64,000 bases of DNA from Guptibacillus hwajinpoensis (GTDB lineage: Bacteria > Bacillota > Bacilli > Bacillales > Guptibacillaceae). Position 1 is the stretch's first letter; each line of letters begins with the position of its first letter. The position numbers and the translations under genes were made by a program. Positions 29,128 through 38,768 of this stretch are shown here, one piece after another. Under the pieces are notes generated by a model that was not told the DNA's origin, did no database searches, and was given only the letters and a program-made list of their open reading frames with translations. The DNA is taken from assembly GCF_001039475.1 (NCBI RefSeq), contig NZ_LELK01000001.1, positions 407,466 through 471,465 of the forward strand. The letters run 5' to 3'.

Positions 29128-30315
29128 ATGAATTTATCAAAGCGAGTTGCGGCTCTTACGCCATCTGCCACACTTGAAATAACAGCGAAAGCGAAAGCAT
29201 TGAAAGCAGAAGGACACGATGTCATTGCACTTGGTGCAGGAGAGCCTGACTTTAATACACCGCTGCACATTTTGGAAGCAGCTAAGAATGCGATGGATGA
29301 AGGATTAACAAAGTATACACCTGCTGGTGGAATTCTTCCCTTAAAAGAAAGTATCATATCAAAGTTCGAGGAGGATCAAAACATATCCTATAATCCGGAT
29401 GAAATTATCGTATGCACAGGAGCGAAACATGCTCTTTATACGTTATTTCAAGTGATTCTTGATGAAGGTGATGAAGTTATCATCCCAACGCCATATTGGG
29501 TTAGTTATCCTGAACAGGTGAAGCTTGCAGGTGGCCATCCGGTTTATGTAGAGGGGAAAGAAGAACAAGCTTTTAAAGTGACCGTTGATCAACTCGAAGA
29601 AGTTGTTTCATCACGAACAAAAGCAGTCATTATTAATTCTCCTTCAAACCCTACTGGGTCTATCTATACACCAGATGAATTGGAGCAAATTGGTGCATTT
29701 TGCTTGAAGCACGACATTTTGATTGTTTCAGACGAAATTTATGAGAAGCTTGTCTATGATGGAGCAGAGCATACGTCAATTGCTCAGCTTTCTGATAAGT
29801 TAAAGCAACAAACGATTATCATTAATGGGGTTTCAAAATCCCATTCTATGACCGGTTGGAGAATTGGCTACGCTGCAGGGAGAAAAGAAATTATTAAAGC
29901 TATGACGAACCTTGCAAGCCATTCAACATCAAACCCAACTTCTATTTCTCAATACGCAGCACTTGCAGCATATGAAGGCTCCCAGGAACCTGTTGCAGAG
30001 ATGAAACAAGCTTTTGAAGAAAGACTAAATACTGTCTACGACAAATTGAATCGCATTCCAGGATTCACTTGTGTAAAGCCGGAAGGTGCTTTCTATCTTT
30101 TCCCTAATGCAAAAGAAGCAGCAGAGAAGACGGGATTCAACTCTGTTGATGATTTTGTTAAAGGTCTACTTGAAGAAGAGAAGGTTGCCCTCGTACCCGG
30201 ATCTGGTTTTGGATCGCCTGAGAATGTAAGACTCTCATATGCGACTTCATTAGATGTGATCTTAGAAGCTATTCATCGTATTGAGCGATTTGTTAAGGCA
30301 AAACAAGCTGTCTAA
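29128..30315 (+). CDS. aspB: Aspartate aminotransferase
   Basis: AspB is a class I PLP aminotransferase that interconverts aspartate and 2-oxoglutarate with oxaloacetate and glutamate. Motifs are GAGEPDFNTP, VIINSPSNPTGSIYTP, and SKSHSMTGWRIGYAAG, which holds the PLP lysine. The ATG at 29128 follows GGGAGGA and yields 395 residues with the usual start MNLSKRVAALTPSATLEI. It precedes asnS, so aspartate production and asparaginyl-tRNA synthesis are adjacent, as in B. subtilis. Confidence 0.95.
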   Translation: MNLSKRVAALTPSATLEITAKAKALKAEGHDVIALGAGEPDFNTPLHILEAAKNAMDEGLTKYTPAGGILPLKESIISKFEEDQNISYNPDEIIVCTGAKHALYTLFQVILDEGDEVIIPTPYWVSYPEQVKLAGGHPVYVEGKEEQAFKVTVDQLEEVVSSRTKAVIINSPSNPTGSIYTPDELEQIGAFCLKHDILIVSDEIYEKLVYDGAEHTSIAQLSDKLKQQTIIINGVSKSHSMTGWRIGYAAGRKEIIKAMTNLASHSTSNPTSISQYAALAAYEGSQEPVAEMKQAFEERLNTVYDKLNRIPGFTCVKPEGAFYLFPNAKEAAEKTGFNSVDDFVKGLLEEEKVALVPGSGFGSPENVRLSYATSLDVILEAIHRIERFVKAKQAV

Positions 30316-30320
30316 TCAAG

Positions 30321-30349
30321 TTGTTGTATAATGAAATAATCGGTATAAT
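30321..30349 (+). promoter_or_regulatory. Promoter of asnS
   Basis: TTGTTG (30321-30326) and a perfect TATAAT (30344-30349) are 17 bp apart, just after the aspB stop. Confidence 0.6.
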
Positions 30350-30389
30350 ATAGATTGAACAATTGGGTTTAGTAACCTAAATAATATAA

Positions 30390-30446
30390 AGCGGTCATAT
30401 GCAAGCTTTCTTTAGATCATATTGATTGGTGCGATCGCTTTTCTTA
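30390..30446 (+). promoter_or_regulatory. Leader hairpin with T-tract before asnS
   Basis: AAGCG (30391-30395) pairs with CGCTT at 30436-30440, with partial inner pairing, and TTTTC follows. It could be a weak attenuator. No T-box signature such as the AGGGTGGNACCGCG block is seen, so I do not call a T-box. Confidence 0.35.
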
Positions 30447-30468
30447 ATTAGTTGGAGGGAAATTAGCA

Positions 30469-31761
30469 GTGAAAACAACGATTTCAAATGTAGATAAACA
30501 GGTTGAACAGTCTGTCACAATTGGTGCATGGCTACATAATAAGCGTTCTAGCGGTAAGATTCAGTTTCTACAACTTCGTGATGGTACAGGATTTATTCAA
30601 GGCGTAATGGTGAAAAAAGAAGTTACTGAGGAAGCGTGGGAAGCTGCGAAGAACCTTACTCAGGAATCTTCAGTATGGGTAACAGGGATTGTGCGTGAAG
30701 ATGATCGTTCACAATCAGGTTATGAACTGACGGTTACAAATGTAGAATTAATTCACGAAGCAGTGGATTACCCAATTACTCCAAAAGAGCACGGCACAGA
30801 ATTTTTAATGGACAATCGCCATCTTTGGATCCGTTCACGTCGTCAGAATGCTATTCTGCGTATCCGTAACGAAATTATTCGTGCAACGTACCAATTCTTT
30901 AATGAGAATGATTTCGTGAAAATCGATCCACCAATTTTAACAGGAAGTTCCGCTGAAGGAACAACTGATTTGTTCCATACAAAGTACTTTGAAGAAGATG
31001 CTTACCTTTCACAAAGTGGTCAGCTTTATATGGAAGCAGCTGCGATGGCATTTGGTAGAGTATTTTCGTTTGGTCCAACATTCCGAGCAGAAAAGTCCAA
31101 AACACGTCGTCATTTAATCGAGTTCTGGATGATTGAACCCGAGATGGCGTTTATGAATCATGATGAAAGTCTTGAAGTACAAGAACAGTATGTAAGCTTC
31201 CTTGTTCAGTCTGTCTTAGATAACTGTCAATTGGAGCTTAAAACTCTTGATCGTGATTTATCAAAACTTGAAGCAATCAAAGCACCATTCCCTCGTATTT
31301 CATACGATGATGCGATTACCCTATTGAAGGATAAAGGGTTTACAGACATCGAGTGGGGAGAAGACTTTGGTGCCCCACATGAAACGGCGATTGCAGAAAG
31401 CTTTGAAAAACCAGTATTCATTACGAATTATCCTAAAGATATTAAAGCTTTCTATATGAAGCCAGATCCTGAGCGTGAGGATGTTGTCCTATGTGCCGAT
31501 TTAATTGCACCTGAAGGATATGGTGAGATTATTGGAGGAAGTCAACGAATTGATGACCTTGCACTGCTTGAGCAGCGTTACGAGGAACATGGTCTAACGG
31601 ATGATGCTTACAAATGGTACCTTGAACTTCGTCGTTATGGTTCCGTTCCACATTCAGGTTTCGGCCTTGGATTAGAACGAACAGTAGCATGGCTTTCTGG
31701 TGTGGAACATGTTCGTGAAACAATTCCATTCCCGCGCCTTTTAAATCGTCTATATCCATGA
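30469..31761 (+). CDS. asnS: Asparaginyl-tRNA synthetase
   Basis: This class IIb aminoacyl-tRNA synthetase has an N-terminal OB-fold (residues about 1-105) for the anticodon and a catalytic core. Class II motif 2 is seen as [25 protein letters not shown] and motif 3 as [15 protein letters not shown]. The start is GTG, preceded by GGAGGGA. At 430 residues it matches B. subtilis AsnS. A terminator follows. Confidence 0.95.
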   Translation: MKTTISNVDKQVEQSVTIGAWLHNKRSSGKIQFLQLRDGTGFIQGVMVKKEVTEEAWEAAKNLTQESSVWVTGIVREDDRSQSGYELTVTNVELIHEAVDYPITPKEHGTEFLMDNRHLWIRSRRQNAILRIRNEIIRATYQFFNENDFVKIDPPILTGSSAEGTTDLFHTKYFEEDAYLSQSGQLYMEAAAMAFGRVFSFGPTFRAEKSKTRRHLIEFWMIEPEMAFMNHDESLEVQEQYVSFLVQSVLDNCQLELKTLDRDLSKLEAIKAPFPRISYDDAITLLKDKGFTDIEWGEDFGAPHETAIAESFEKPVFITNYPKDIKAFYMKPDPEREDVVLCADLIAPEGYGEIIGGSQRIDDLALLEQRYEEHGLTDDAYKWYLELRRYGSVPHSGFGLGLERTVAWLSGVEHVRETIPFPRLLNRLYP

Positions 31762-31776
31762 TAGAATAACAAAGCT

Positions 31777-31809
31777 GACGCTTCTTTCTTAATGAAAGAG
31801 GCGTCTTTA
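31777..31809 (+). terminator. Intrinsic terminator after asnS
   Basis: GACGC and GCGTC enclose an inner CTTTC/GAAAG stem and are followed by TTTAT. Confidence 0.7.
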
Positions 31810-31951
31810 TCTGAGAGAGTTTATAAAATGAAATCATACAGGTAGAAACGAACAGAGGATATAGGAATTCAAGGCATCTATTGTGCTCTAAATTTTTATA
31901 CTCCCTTCACGAATTGCCCGCATGCTATAATGAAAGGTAGAGGTGGATGGG

Positions 31952-32671
31952 ATGAAGAAGGAACACATGATTCACATATTGAATGAAGGTCATTTCTCAG
32001 TACCGAGACTGCTTCTTACTTACTACGCTAGAATTGGTCTACATGAGGAAGATACTTTCTTTCTAATTAAACTACACAGCTTCATTGAAAAGGGGAATTC
32101 ATTTCCTACTCCAGAAGAACTTGCATCGACTATGACCTATTCACCCCAAGCGTGTTTAGATAAAATTCAACAGTTAATGCAGAAGGGTGTACTCACTATA
32201 GAAGAACACCGAAATGAAGACAAAAACTATTATTCAGAAGCTTATTCGCTTCTTCCACTGTGGGATCGCATCTTTGTTGCAATTGAACAAGAAGAGGCAG
32301 AAAAGTCTGCAGCCAAAAACGTAGAAAACGAGGAAAGCCTTTATACGCTTTTTGAACGTGAATTTGCTAGACCTCTCTCACCGATTGAATGTGAAACGCT
32401 AGCGATGTGGATTGATGGAGATAAACATGACGCTGAACTGATTAAGGCAGCGCTAAAAGAGTCTGTCCTTGCTAGTAAGCTTAACTTCCGCTATATTGAT
32501 CGCATTTTATTTGAATGGAAGCGAAATGGTATCAAAACAGTCGATCAAGCGAGGTCTTATGGTGAGAAATTTAGAAGACATCAGTATGACAAAAAAACAC
32601 CGGCTTCTAAATCTGATTCCAAAAATGATCCAGGTCAAAGTGCACCTATTTATAACTGGCTAGGTCGATAG
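31952..32671 (+). CDS. dnaD: DNA replication protein DnaD
   Basis: DnaD acts with DnaB and DnaI in loading the replicative helicase at oriC and at restart sites. The 239-residue protein has the N-terminal winged-helix domain (PRLLLTYYARIGLHEEDTFFLIKL) and the C-terminal DDBH2 domain (FEREFARPLSPIECETLAMWI to RYIDRILFEWKRNGI). The terminal YNWLGR matches the family. The ATG at 31952 follows AGAGGTGG. It precedes nth as in B. subtilis. Confidence 0.95.
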   Translation: MKKEHMIHILNEGHFSVPRLLLTYYARIGLHEEDTFFLIKLHSFIEKGNSFPTPEELASTMTYSPQACLDKIQQLMQKGVLTIEEHRNEDKNYYSEAYSLLPLWDRIFVAIEQEEAEKSAAKNVENEESLYTLFEREFARPLSPIECETLAMWIDGDKHDAELIKAALKESVLASKLNFRYIDRILFEWKRNGIKTVDQARSYGEKFRRHQYDKKTPASKSDSKNDPGQSAPIYNWLGR

Positions 32672-32681
32672 AAAATAGCGT

Positions 32682-32712
32682 AAAAGCGGAAGCTCAACTT
32701 CCGCTTTTTTTT
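32682..32712 (+). terminator. Intrinsic terminator after dnaD
   Basis: AAAGCGGAAG and CTTCCGCTTT flank a short loop and end in eight T residues, 10 nt after dnaD. Confidence 0.88.
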
Positions 32713-32732
32713 ATAAGAAAGGAATGCTGAAA

Positions 32733-33395
32733 TTGCTTACAAAGGTCCAAATTAGACGTGTTCTAGACACAATGGGTGAGATGTTTCCTGATGCGCATTG
32801 TGAGTTAAACCATTCTACGCCATTTGAACTTGCTATCGCAGTTGTTTTGTCTGCACAGTGTACAGATGCCCTTGTAAATAAAGTAACCCCTGGCCTGTTT
32901 GCTAAATACAATGGACCAGAAGACTTCCTTGAGGTGCCTATCGAGGAACTAGAGAATGACATTAGACGAATCGGTCTTTTTAGGAATAAGGCTAAGAATA
33001 TTAAAAAGCTAGCTCGAACAGTCGTTGAGCAGTATCAAGGTTCATTGCCTGAGTCTAGAGAAGAGCTAATGGAGCTTTCAGGAGTAGGGCGTAAGACCGC
33101 TAATGTTATCGCATCTGTAGCTTTTGATGTTCCTGCTATTGCAGTAGATACACATGTCGAGAGAGTTAGCAAACGGCTTGGTATCTGTCGATGGAAGGAT
33201 TCTGTATTAGAAGTTGAGAAGACTTTAATGAGGAAAATACCAGAAGATGAATGGTCCGTTTCTCACCACCGTTTTATTTTCTTTGGACGCTACCATTGTA
33301 AAGCTCAGTCACCGCAGTGTGAGCAATGTCCATTGCTTGAAATTTGTCGTGAAGGGCAAAAGCGGATGAAGCAGCGTGTGCGAAATGGACGATAA
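32733..33395 (+). CDS. nth: Endonuclease III
   Basis: Nth is a base-excision-repair glycosylase/AP lyase for oxidised pyrimidines. The catalytic Lys lies in the helix-hairpin-helix ELSGVGRKTANVI, the catalytic Asp in AVDTHVERVSKRLG, and the 4Fe-4S ligands in CKAQSPQCEQCPLLEIC near the C-terminus. I prefer the TTG at 32733, which has AAAGG 9 nt upstream and gives the N-terminus LLTKVQI equivalent to B. subtilis; an ATG at 32724 overlaps the ribosome-binding site. Length is 220. It overlaps ypoC. Confidence 0.95.
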   Translation: MLTKVQIRRVLDTMGEMFPDAHCELNHSTPFELAIAVVLSAQCTDALVNKVTPGLFAKYNGPEDFLEVPIEELENDIRRIGLFRNKAKNIKKLARTVVEQYQGSLPESREELMELSGVGRKTANVIASVAFDVPAIAVDTHVERVSKRLGICRWKDSVLEVEKTLMRKIPEDEWSVSHHRFIFFGRYHCKAQSPQCEQCPLLEICREGQKRMKQRVRNGR

Positions 33396-33882
33396 ACGTA
33401 TCCTGTTTAATGATCTACAAAACTCATTTTTCTTTGAAGGGTCTGATTGGCTAGATATTCTGAAGAGAAGAGAGGGGCGACTTCCTTTCTTGTTTGAAGT
33501 TATGCATCTCCAAGGGGATTACACAGAAAGACCATGGGATGACCCAGAAGCGTATCTTAATGCATACTTTATGGAATGGAAAATATGCAAACCCCAACTT
33601 GCTAAACTGTTTGCTGAACGAAATAAATGTTATGCAACAACTGAAATGACCGCTCAAATTGGGTATTTTTTTGAAGCTCTCTTTTGGATGAATGGTCTAC
33701 CTGCGTGTCCTGGTATATGGGACGAAATTTTCAATACACTTTCTATAAAACCTTTAAATGGAAAAGAACGTATTCAATATCTTTTAAATCAACCAGATCT
33801 TTTTGTATCATTTATCCAGCTTGGTGAACTAATAGAGGAGATGCATAAGAAGTGGAAAGTAAAGAGTGTTGAACGACTATAG
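33385..33882 (+). CDS. ypoC: YpoC family protein
   Basis: The 165-residue soluble protein lies between nth and ponA exactly as B. subtilis ypoC and shares the motif pattern WDDPEAYLNAYFMEWK and KPLNGKERIQYLL as I recall it. Function is unknown. The ATG at 33385 is inside the end of nth; a GTG three codons earlier is also possible. It converges on ponA, with a shared terminator between. Confidence 0.78.
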   Translation: MDDKRILFNDLQNSFFFEGSDWLDILKRREGRLPFLFEVMHLQGDYTERPWDDPEAYLNAYFMEWKICKPQLAKLFAERNKCYATTEMTAQIGYFFEALFWMNGLPACPGIWDEIFNTLSIKPLNGKERIQYLLNQPDLFVSFIQLGELIEEMHKKWKVKSVERL

Positions 33883-33913
33883 AGCAAAGCCTAAGTAAGA
33901 AAATCACCATAAG

Positions 33914-33946
33914 AAAAGCCAAACCTGATTAGGTTTGGCTTTTCTT
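33914..33946. terminator. Bidirectional terminator between ypoC and ponA
   Basis: AAAAGCCAAACCT and AGGTTTGGCTTTT flank a GATT loop; the A-run and T-run on either side let it work for both converging genes. Confidence 0.9.
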
Positions 33947-33960
33947 TCGTTTTGAAGCAA

Positions 33961-36684
33961 CTAGTCGTTTTGATTGTTAGGTGTTGTACTGTCTGCAGCT
34001 GGTGCATTAGATTGGGTGTCTGAATTGGTTTCGTCGTTTCCTGTATTGGAACCTGAGTTACCATTTTCATTTCCAGACCCAGCATCTGAATCATTACCAA
34101 TACCATTTTCAGCTCCGGTGTTACCCTCGCCATCATTTTGGCCTTCATTGTTACCATCTTCATTTGGTGTTCCACCGTTATCTTCAGCGGGAGGTTCTTC
34201 TTCTCCTTGGTTGCCATCACCATTTTGGTCACCATTACCAGAAGTGTCGCCTTCTTCATTACCATCTTCAGAAGGAGTTTCTTCTTCTTGTTCTTCTTGT
34301 TCTTCTTCAGGATCTTCTTCAGGTTCCGGCTCAGGCTCAGCAGGAACGGAGACAGTTGTTTCAGATGGTTTAGTAGAGACTCCAGCTTCAGTAACAGCTG
34401 TTACTTTAAATTTATATTCGCTACCTTTTTCTACATTTTCAATAGTAAAGCTTGTTTCTCCTGTTTCGGTTAAGGATTGATAACCACCACCATTGACGCT
34501 CATCTCAACTTTATAAGTGAATTTCTTATCTTCACCTGGCTGCCATGATAGTGTTATGCTATTTGAGTCTACATTGTATTGACCTGATAAACCAGTGACT
34601 CCATCAGGTTGTTGGTATTTAGTAGATGTTTTCTCTGGCGTATTTCCTTTAACAAATAGTTCATACACTATTTTATCTTTCGGCGTGTAATCACTAGGAA
34701 GTAAGCCTGTACTTTCCTCAACTCCAACCTCAATAACGGAATCGGGTTTCTGGAAATCTGCTGTATTGATTCCTTCTGAAACCCTACTCATAATCTCTTT
34801 GAACAGGAGTTTTGAAGTATCGTCTTCGCCTTTACTGGAGTCAAGATAATGAGCATTTGGTTTATTATAACCAGTCCATACGGCCATTGAATACTCAGTG
34901 GTATACCCTGCGAACCAGGCATCCTTAACAATTCCAGAGGTAGGAAAACCTTGTTCTTGTATTACGGCAGCGTCATGGTTCGTCGTTCCTGTTTTACCAG
35001 CAACAGGAAGTCCAGGTATTTTAGCGTCTGTTCCTGTTCCACTATCAACGACTGATTTCAACATGTCACTAATCATGTAAGCTGTGTAGTCATTCATTGC
35101 TTTCGCAGATTCTGGCTCAAGGTTAATCTCTTGCCCATTTGGGAAAACAACTTTTCGTACTGAGTGTGGTTCGTTATAAGTTCCTCCATTACCGAAAGCA
35201 GCATATGCTCCCGACATTTGGAGTGGTGACGTACTAAATGTACCGATTGCTGCAGTAGGTACCATTTGATCATCCTCAAGATTCATACCAAGCTTATTAG
35301 CGAATTCCTGAGCAGGTTTTTCTCCAACATCAAGAAATGTGTTAACAGCAGGGACGTTATAGGACATTTCAAGTGCTCTTCTCATGGAAACCTGTCCACG
35401 ATAGTTCCGGTCCCAGTTTCGAATGTTAGCTTCACCAATTTTAAGAGGTTCATCTTTAAGGGATCTTCCTGTCGACCACTGCATATTCTCAATAGCTGGA
35501 CCGTAAGCAATGATTGGCTTTGCTGTAGATCCAGGTTGGAATCCACCTGTTGTAGCATATGTTATTACGTTTTCATCTTTACGTGTTTCGCCAATCGCGC
35601 GAATGGAGCCTGTTTTCGTATCAAGTAGCACAAGACCAGATCGAATATCTTCGTTCGAATAAGGATAGTTTGCAACCACTTCTGTAGTAATATCTTGTGC
35701 TCGTGTATCTAGAGTTGTATAGATTTTAAGACCACCAGAGTAGATATCTTTTTCCGTGATATCATCACGCTCTCTTAATTCTTTTACAACCTGATCCATA
35801 AAGACCTTATACTGATCGCTTTCTGTGTCTTCCGTTTTGGAAACAATCATATTTTCTACTTTTTCAGCCTGGAATTTATCAGCTTCTTCAGCAGTAATAA
35901 CGCCTTCTTTTTCCATTAGGCTTAACACAATGTTTTTGCGTTTTGTAGCTGCGTCAGGGTTTTCAAACGGATCATAGTAACTAGGTCGTTGCGGAAGTCC
36001 AGCAAGCATTGCAGCTTCACCTGCGGTTAATTCTTCTTCAATAAGGTTCTTGCCAAAATAAGTATCTGCCGCAGCAACGACTCCCCAAGCACCATTACCG
36101 AAATAGATTTTATTCAAATACATTTCAAGTATTTGATCTTTTGAATATTCCTGTTCAAGTTTGACAGATAGGTAAGCTTCCTGAACCTTACGTTCTAACG
36201 ATTTCTCAGATGTAAGCAACGAGTTTTTAATGACTTGCTGTGTAATTGTACTCGCGCCTTCAGCACCGAACCCTTGTGTGATGTTTGCTAAGACGGCACC
36301 ACCAATTCGTTTAGGATCAATTCCAAAGTGCTCATAGAAACGAGTGTCTTCTACAGAAACAAATGCTTGTTTCACTACGTCTGGAATTTCTTCAAACTTC
36401 GCTATCTCTCTAGCATCAGTACCGGCTAGGGTTTGAACTTCCTCATCATTTCTATCAAGTATGACAGAAGATTGTGGGTTAGCGAGCTTGTCAGGATCGA
36501 GCTCTGGTGCATTATTAATATAGGCTATTGCTGTAATTCCTCCAGCTGCAATACCAACTAGAAATAGTATGACTAATGTAAGTAAGATTTTCTTAAATAG
36601 ACCACTTTTACCTCGTTTTTTGGAAGGAGGTTTTTTCTTGCTGTTTGATTTACGTCGTTCTTGCCGAGATTGATAATCACTCAT
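33961..36684 (-). CDS. ponA: Penicillin-binding protein 1A/1B, bifunctional, with long acidic tail
   Basis: This class A PBP makes and cross-links peptidoglycan. From the N-terminus: a basic cytoplasmic part; one membrane helix (about 31-54); a GT51 transglycosylase (about 75-255, catalytic E112 in VEDTRFYEHFG); a transpeptidase with S386-T-A-K389, S441-Y-N443 and K564-T-G566; a fibronectin type III domain (about 692-782); and a 125-residue tail rich in Glu, Gly, Asn and Asp. The tail is low-complexity and probably runs in or through the wall. The gene forms an operon with recU upstream, as in B. subtilis. Confidence 0.96.
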   Translation of the reverse strand: MSDYQSRQERRKSNSKKKPPSKKRGKSGLFKKILLTLVILFLVGIAAGGITAIAYINNAPELDPDKLANPQSSVILDRNDEEVQTLAGTDAREIAKFEEIPDVVKQAFVSVEDTRFYEHFGIDPKRIGGAVLANITQGFGAEGASTITQQVIKNSLLTSEKSLERKVQEAYLSVKLEQEYSKDQILEMYLNKIYFGNGAWGVVAAADTYFGKNLIEEELTAGEAAMLAGLPQRPSYYDPFENPDAATKRKNIVLSLMEKEGVITAEEADKFQAEKVENMIVSKTEDTESDQYKVFMDQVVKELRERDDITEKDIYSGGLKIYTTLDTRAQDITTEVVANYPYSNEDIRSGLVLLDTKTGSIRAIGETRKDENVITYATTGGFQPGSTAKPIIAYGPAIENMQWSTGRSLKDEPLKIGEANIRNWDRNYRGQVSMRRALEMSYNVPAVNTFLDVGEKPAQEFANKLGMNLEDDQMVPTAAIGTFSTSPLQMSGAYAAFGNGGTYNEPHSVRKVVFPNGQEINLEPESAKAMNDYTAYMISDMLKSVVDSGTGTDAKIPGLPVAGKTGTTNHDAAVIQEQGFPTSGIVKDAWFAGYTTEYSMAVWTGYNKPNAHYLDSSKGEDDTSKLLFKEIMSRVSEGINTADFQKPDSVIEVGVEESTGLLPSDYTPKDKIVYELFVKGNTPEKTSTKYQQPDGVTGLSGQYNVDSNSITLSWQPGEDKKFTYKVEMSVNGGGYQSLTETGETSFTIENVEKGSEYKFKVTAVTEAGVSTKPSETTVSVPAEPEPEPEEDPEEEQEEQEEETPSEDGNEEGDTSGNGDQNGDGNQGEEEPPAEDNGGTPNEDGNNEGQNDGEGNTGAENGIGNDSDAGSGNENGNSGSNTGNDETNSDTQSNAPAADSTTPNNQND

Positions 36685-36764
36685 TAATATTCCTGCCTTT
36701 CAAGCCTGTACTCTTTATAGGATTCGAAACAATCCTTTTTTTTATGAATAGAAACCTAACTTCT

Positions 36765-37367
36765 TTAATTGAAATACATTCTATCAATAATCTTTATATA
36801 GTCAATACGTGGTTGAAAAGTATATGGAATCAATATACCTTGTTTCTCTATGTCTTCTTTCTTAATTGATTTTCTACCACCATCCTTCATCGTGTTCCAA
36901 TATGTAAAGAGATGACTTGCATCCAAATAATAGACCTGGTCTGTGATAGAAAAGCGAAGCAAAACGAAGCAAATGCCATTTTGTTCATGGATTTGCTGCA
37001 TATGCGTGATTTGATGCTCATGAAAGTTACTTAAGGGAAAAGAAGTTTTATTGCGAGTCTCTTTCGCTTCAAAATCGATGTACCTTCCGTTATAAACACC
37101 ATTGTAATCCGTCGTTGAAGCTTGTTTGAAGTAGGCTTCTTTAATGACGGCAGCACTTCTTTTTGGATAGTCGACGTTCACAATTTGAACAGGAGTCGGC
37201 TTTTTGTGAATAACGGCTTTACCTGTTGAGAGATAATACGTATTACTCTGGTTTATATCTTCTTCAAGCGTCATCCCTCGATTGCTGTAAGATTTCTGTT
37301 TCTGGCTTGCGAGCTGATTCTTGGCCGAAGGGACGTACGGCTTTCCATTCGGATATCGAATCGGCAT
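36765..37367 (-). CDS. recU: Holliday junction resolvase RecU
   Basis: RecU cleaves four-way junctions in recombination and chromosome segregation. The start at 37367 ([11 protein letters not shown]) follows AAAGGATG; this gives 200 residues. Conserved blocks are [23 protein letters not shown], the catalytic [20 protein letters not shown] (Asp, Glu and Lys of the PD-(D/E)xK fold) and [10 protein letters not shown]. It is divergent from yppC, with the promoters in 37368-37466, and co-directional with ponA. Confidence 0.96.
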   Translation of the reverse strand: MPIRYPNGKPYVPSAKNQLASQKQKSYSNRGMTLEEDINQSNTYYLSTGKAVIHKKPTPVQIVNVDYPKRSAAVIKEAYFKQASTTDYNGVYNGRYIDFEAKETRNKTSFPLSNFHEHQITHMQQIHEQNGICFVLLRFSITDQVYYLDASHLFTYWNTMKDGGRKSIKKEDIEKQGILIPYTFQPRIDYIKIIDRMYFN

Positions 37368-37466
37368 GATAATCATCCTTTCTAAATATAAAAGGTGCAC
37401 TGAATCTATTCTACTTTAATTATAACGAGTTGTACGACAAAAATGTTTCAAGCAGGTGAAAAATAA

Positions 37467-38432
37467 ATGGAGAATGAGAAATCGATTCACTTAATAGAAG
37501 AAATCAAAGCGATCACAGCAACTTGGAATCGTGATAATATTTCACGTACCGTATTTTACTACAAGTTTTATAACAAGCATCCTGAAATCAAGTGGGCATT
37601 TCTTGCGTCTATGGTTTCTCGTAATGCAGGTTGGAGCATGAGTGATTTAAGTGGGGAGTGGTTTCCTAGGATATTAGAAGAGGATCAATTGCGACATCTC
37701 TTTCTAGCATACGAACGTGCAAATTGGACGATTTTTAATGACGCAGCACCTCAGCTTCTTCTTTATGCAAAAAGCAAAGAGTGCAATACGTCTATGATTC
37801 ATGGCTGCAGAGCATTTGGGGTGTCAGAGTTCATGGTGGAGGAATGGGAATCTTTCTTTTTAACACGTGATGAGAAACGATTGATGGTTGCGCTCATTAT
37901 AAATGAACAGCATGTGATAGAAGTACCTGTACTGAAACACCATTTTTATGCAAAAAAGGTGTTTCGTTCTATGATCTTCAACGTTCAAGACTGGTTTCAC
38001 TTCAGTACAGTGTTATTTCCTACCGTGAAAGGAAGGTTGTATGGACTGTCAGTAAGCGGCTTTAAGCATACGAAAAACCGCATCGAGTTAGGTAAAAAAC
38101 TAAGTGCACTGTTATTTCATCCCCTTTATCATCGAGAGTTTCTACATTTTTCAGCTTCGGTTTATCCTACAGGATCACGATATGATTATGAACGCTTTAT
38201 GGGGAAAAGAAGAGATGGTCCAATGGTAAGGATGGTTTATCCAATTATTCAGCATCATCAAAATGAAAAGGTCGACTGGTATATGGGACAGCGTTACGTC
38301 CAAAAAATTCTTAATGCTGAAGTAACGCTGCCCGATATGGTTGAGGTTACAGATTGGTACGAAGGGAAAAGAAGTCAAATCAAATTTGGTATTGAATTTG
38401 AGAACTTATTAAAGCAGAAGCGAAGAGAATAG
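37467..38432 (+). CDS. yppC: YppC family protein (DUF2515)
   Basis: The 321-residue protein lies divergently from recU, the same place as B. subtilis yppC. Conserved stretches include MVSRNAGWSMSDLSGEWFP and SVYPTGSRYDYERFMG. It appears soluble and basic, with no signal peptide or recognised catalytic motif. Function is unknown. The ATG follows GCAGGTGA. Its terminator lies inside the antisense end of sspM. Confidence 0.85.
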   Translation: MENEKSIHLIEEIKAITATWNRDNISRTVFYYKFYNKHPEIKWAFLASMVSRNAGWSMSDLSGEWFPRILEEDQLRHLFLAYERANWTIFNDAAPQLLLYAKSKECNTSMIHGCRAFGVSEFMVEEWESFFLTRDEKRLMVALIINEQHVIEVPVLKHHFYAKKVFRSMIFNVQDWFHFSTVLFPTVKGRLYGLSVSGFKHTKNRIELGKKLSALLFHPLYHREFLHFSASVYPTGSRYDYERFMGKRRDGPMVRMVYPIIQHHQNEKVDWYMGQRYVQKILNAEVTLPDMVEVTDWYEGKRSQIKFGIEFENLLKQKRRE

Positions 38433-38441
38433 CTCCTGCGT

Positions 38442-38558
38442 CTATGTTGAAGGACGATCTGGGCCTTCAATTTTTTTATTGCCATATCCAGTTCTTGTTT
38501 CTTCTTGATTAGGTTGTCTTTTTCGAGCCGTTTTTTCTACTTTCTGCTTTTTGGTCAT
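38442..38558 (-). CDS. sspM: Small acid-soluble spore protein M
   Basis: This 38-residue basic protein starts MTKKQKVEKTARKRQ and ends IEGPDRPST. The C-terminal GP(N/D)RPST and the basic N-terminal half match what I recall of B. subtilis SspM, a minor forespore protein encoded in the same ypp neighbourhood. A near-perfect AGGAGGTGA site is 6 nt before the ATG. It would be expected to depend on sigma-G, but I did not identify a convincing promoter. The yppC terminator overlaps its last codons on the opposite strand. Confidence 0.8.
   Translation of the reverse strand: MTKKQKVEKTARKRQPNQEETRTGYGNKKIEGPDRPST
38447..38477 (+). terminator. Intrinsic terminator of yppC, antisense to sspM codons
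   Basis: TTGAAGG (38447-38453) and CCTTCAA (38464-38470) are followed by seven T residues. The same bases encode the KKIEGPDRPST end of sspM on the other strand. Confidence 0.8.
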
Positions 38559-38768
38559 TACATGTCACCTCCTCTTATTAGTGTGAGCAGATGTTACAAA
38601 ATCATTCTTTCAACGTGTCGAATTCATCTTCCTTTAGCGGTAAACCACTACCTTTGCCGAAACGGTTCTAGTTTTGTCAGAGAAGAAGGCAATGGATAAG
38701 AAAGGGCGAATATATCCAATACAATAAAACAGGCTACGGCCTGAGATTGACAGAAGGGATGGGATTGC

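Noticed and set aside
28600-29140. Open frames on the minus strand across ypmB and a plus frame at 28953-29177
   Set aside because: They overlap a gene with clear family features and have no translation signals.
30350-30468. T-box leader before asnS
   Set aside because: No AGGGTGGNACCGCG-like T-box sequence or specifier loop was found; only one weak hairpin is present.
33974-34480. Long plus-strand open frame rich in Ser and Pro opposite ponA
   Set aside because: It is antisense to the low-complexity Glu/Gly/Asn tail of ponA; the repeat codons leave no stops on the other strand. No ribosome-binding site was seen.
38505-38699. Plus-strand 64-residue frame after yppC
   Set aside because: It overlaps sspM, which has a near-perfect ribosome-binding site and a family match; the plus frame has neither.
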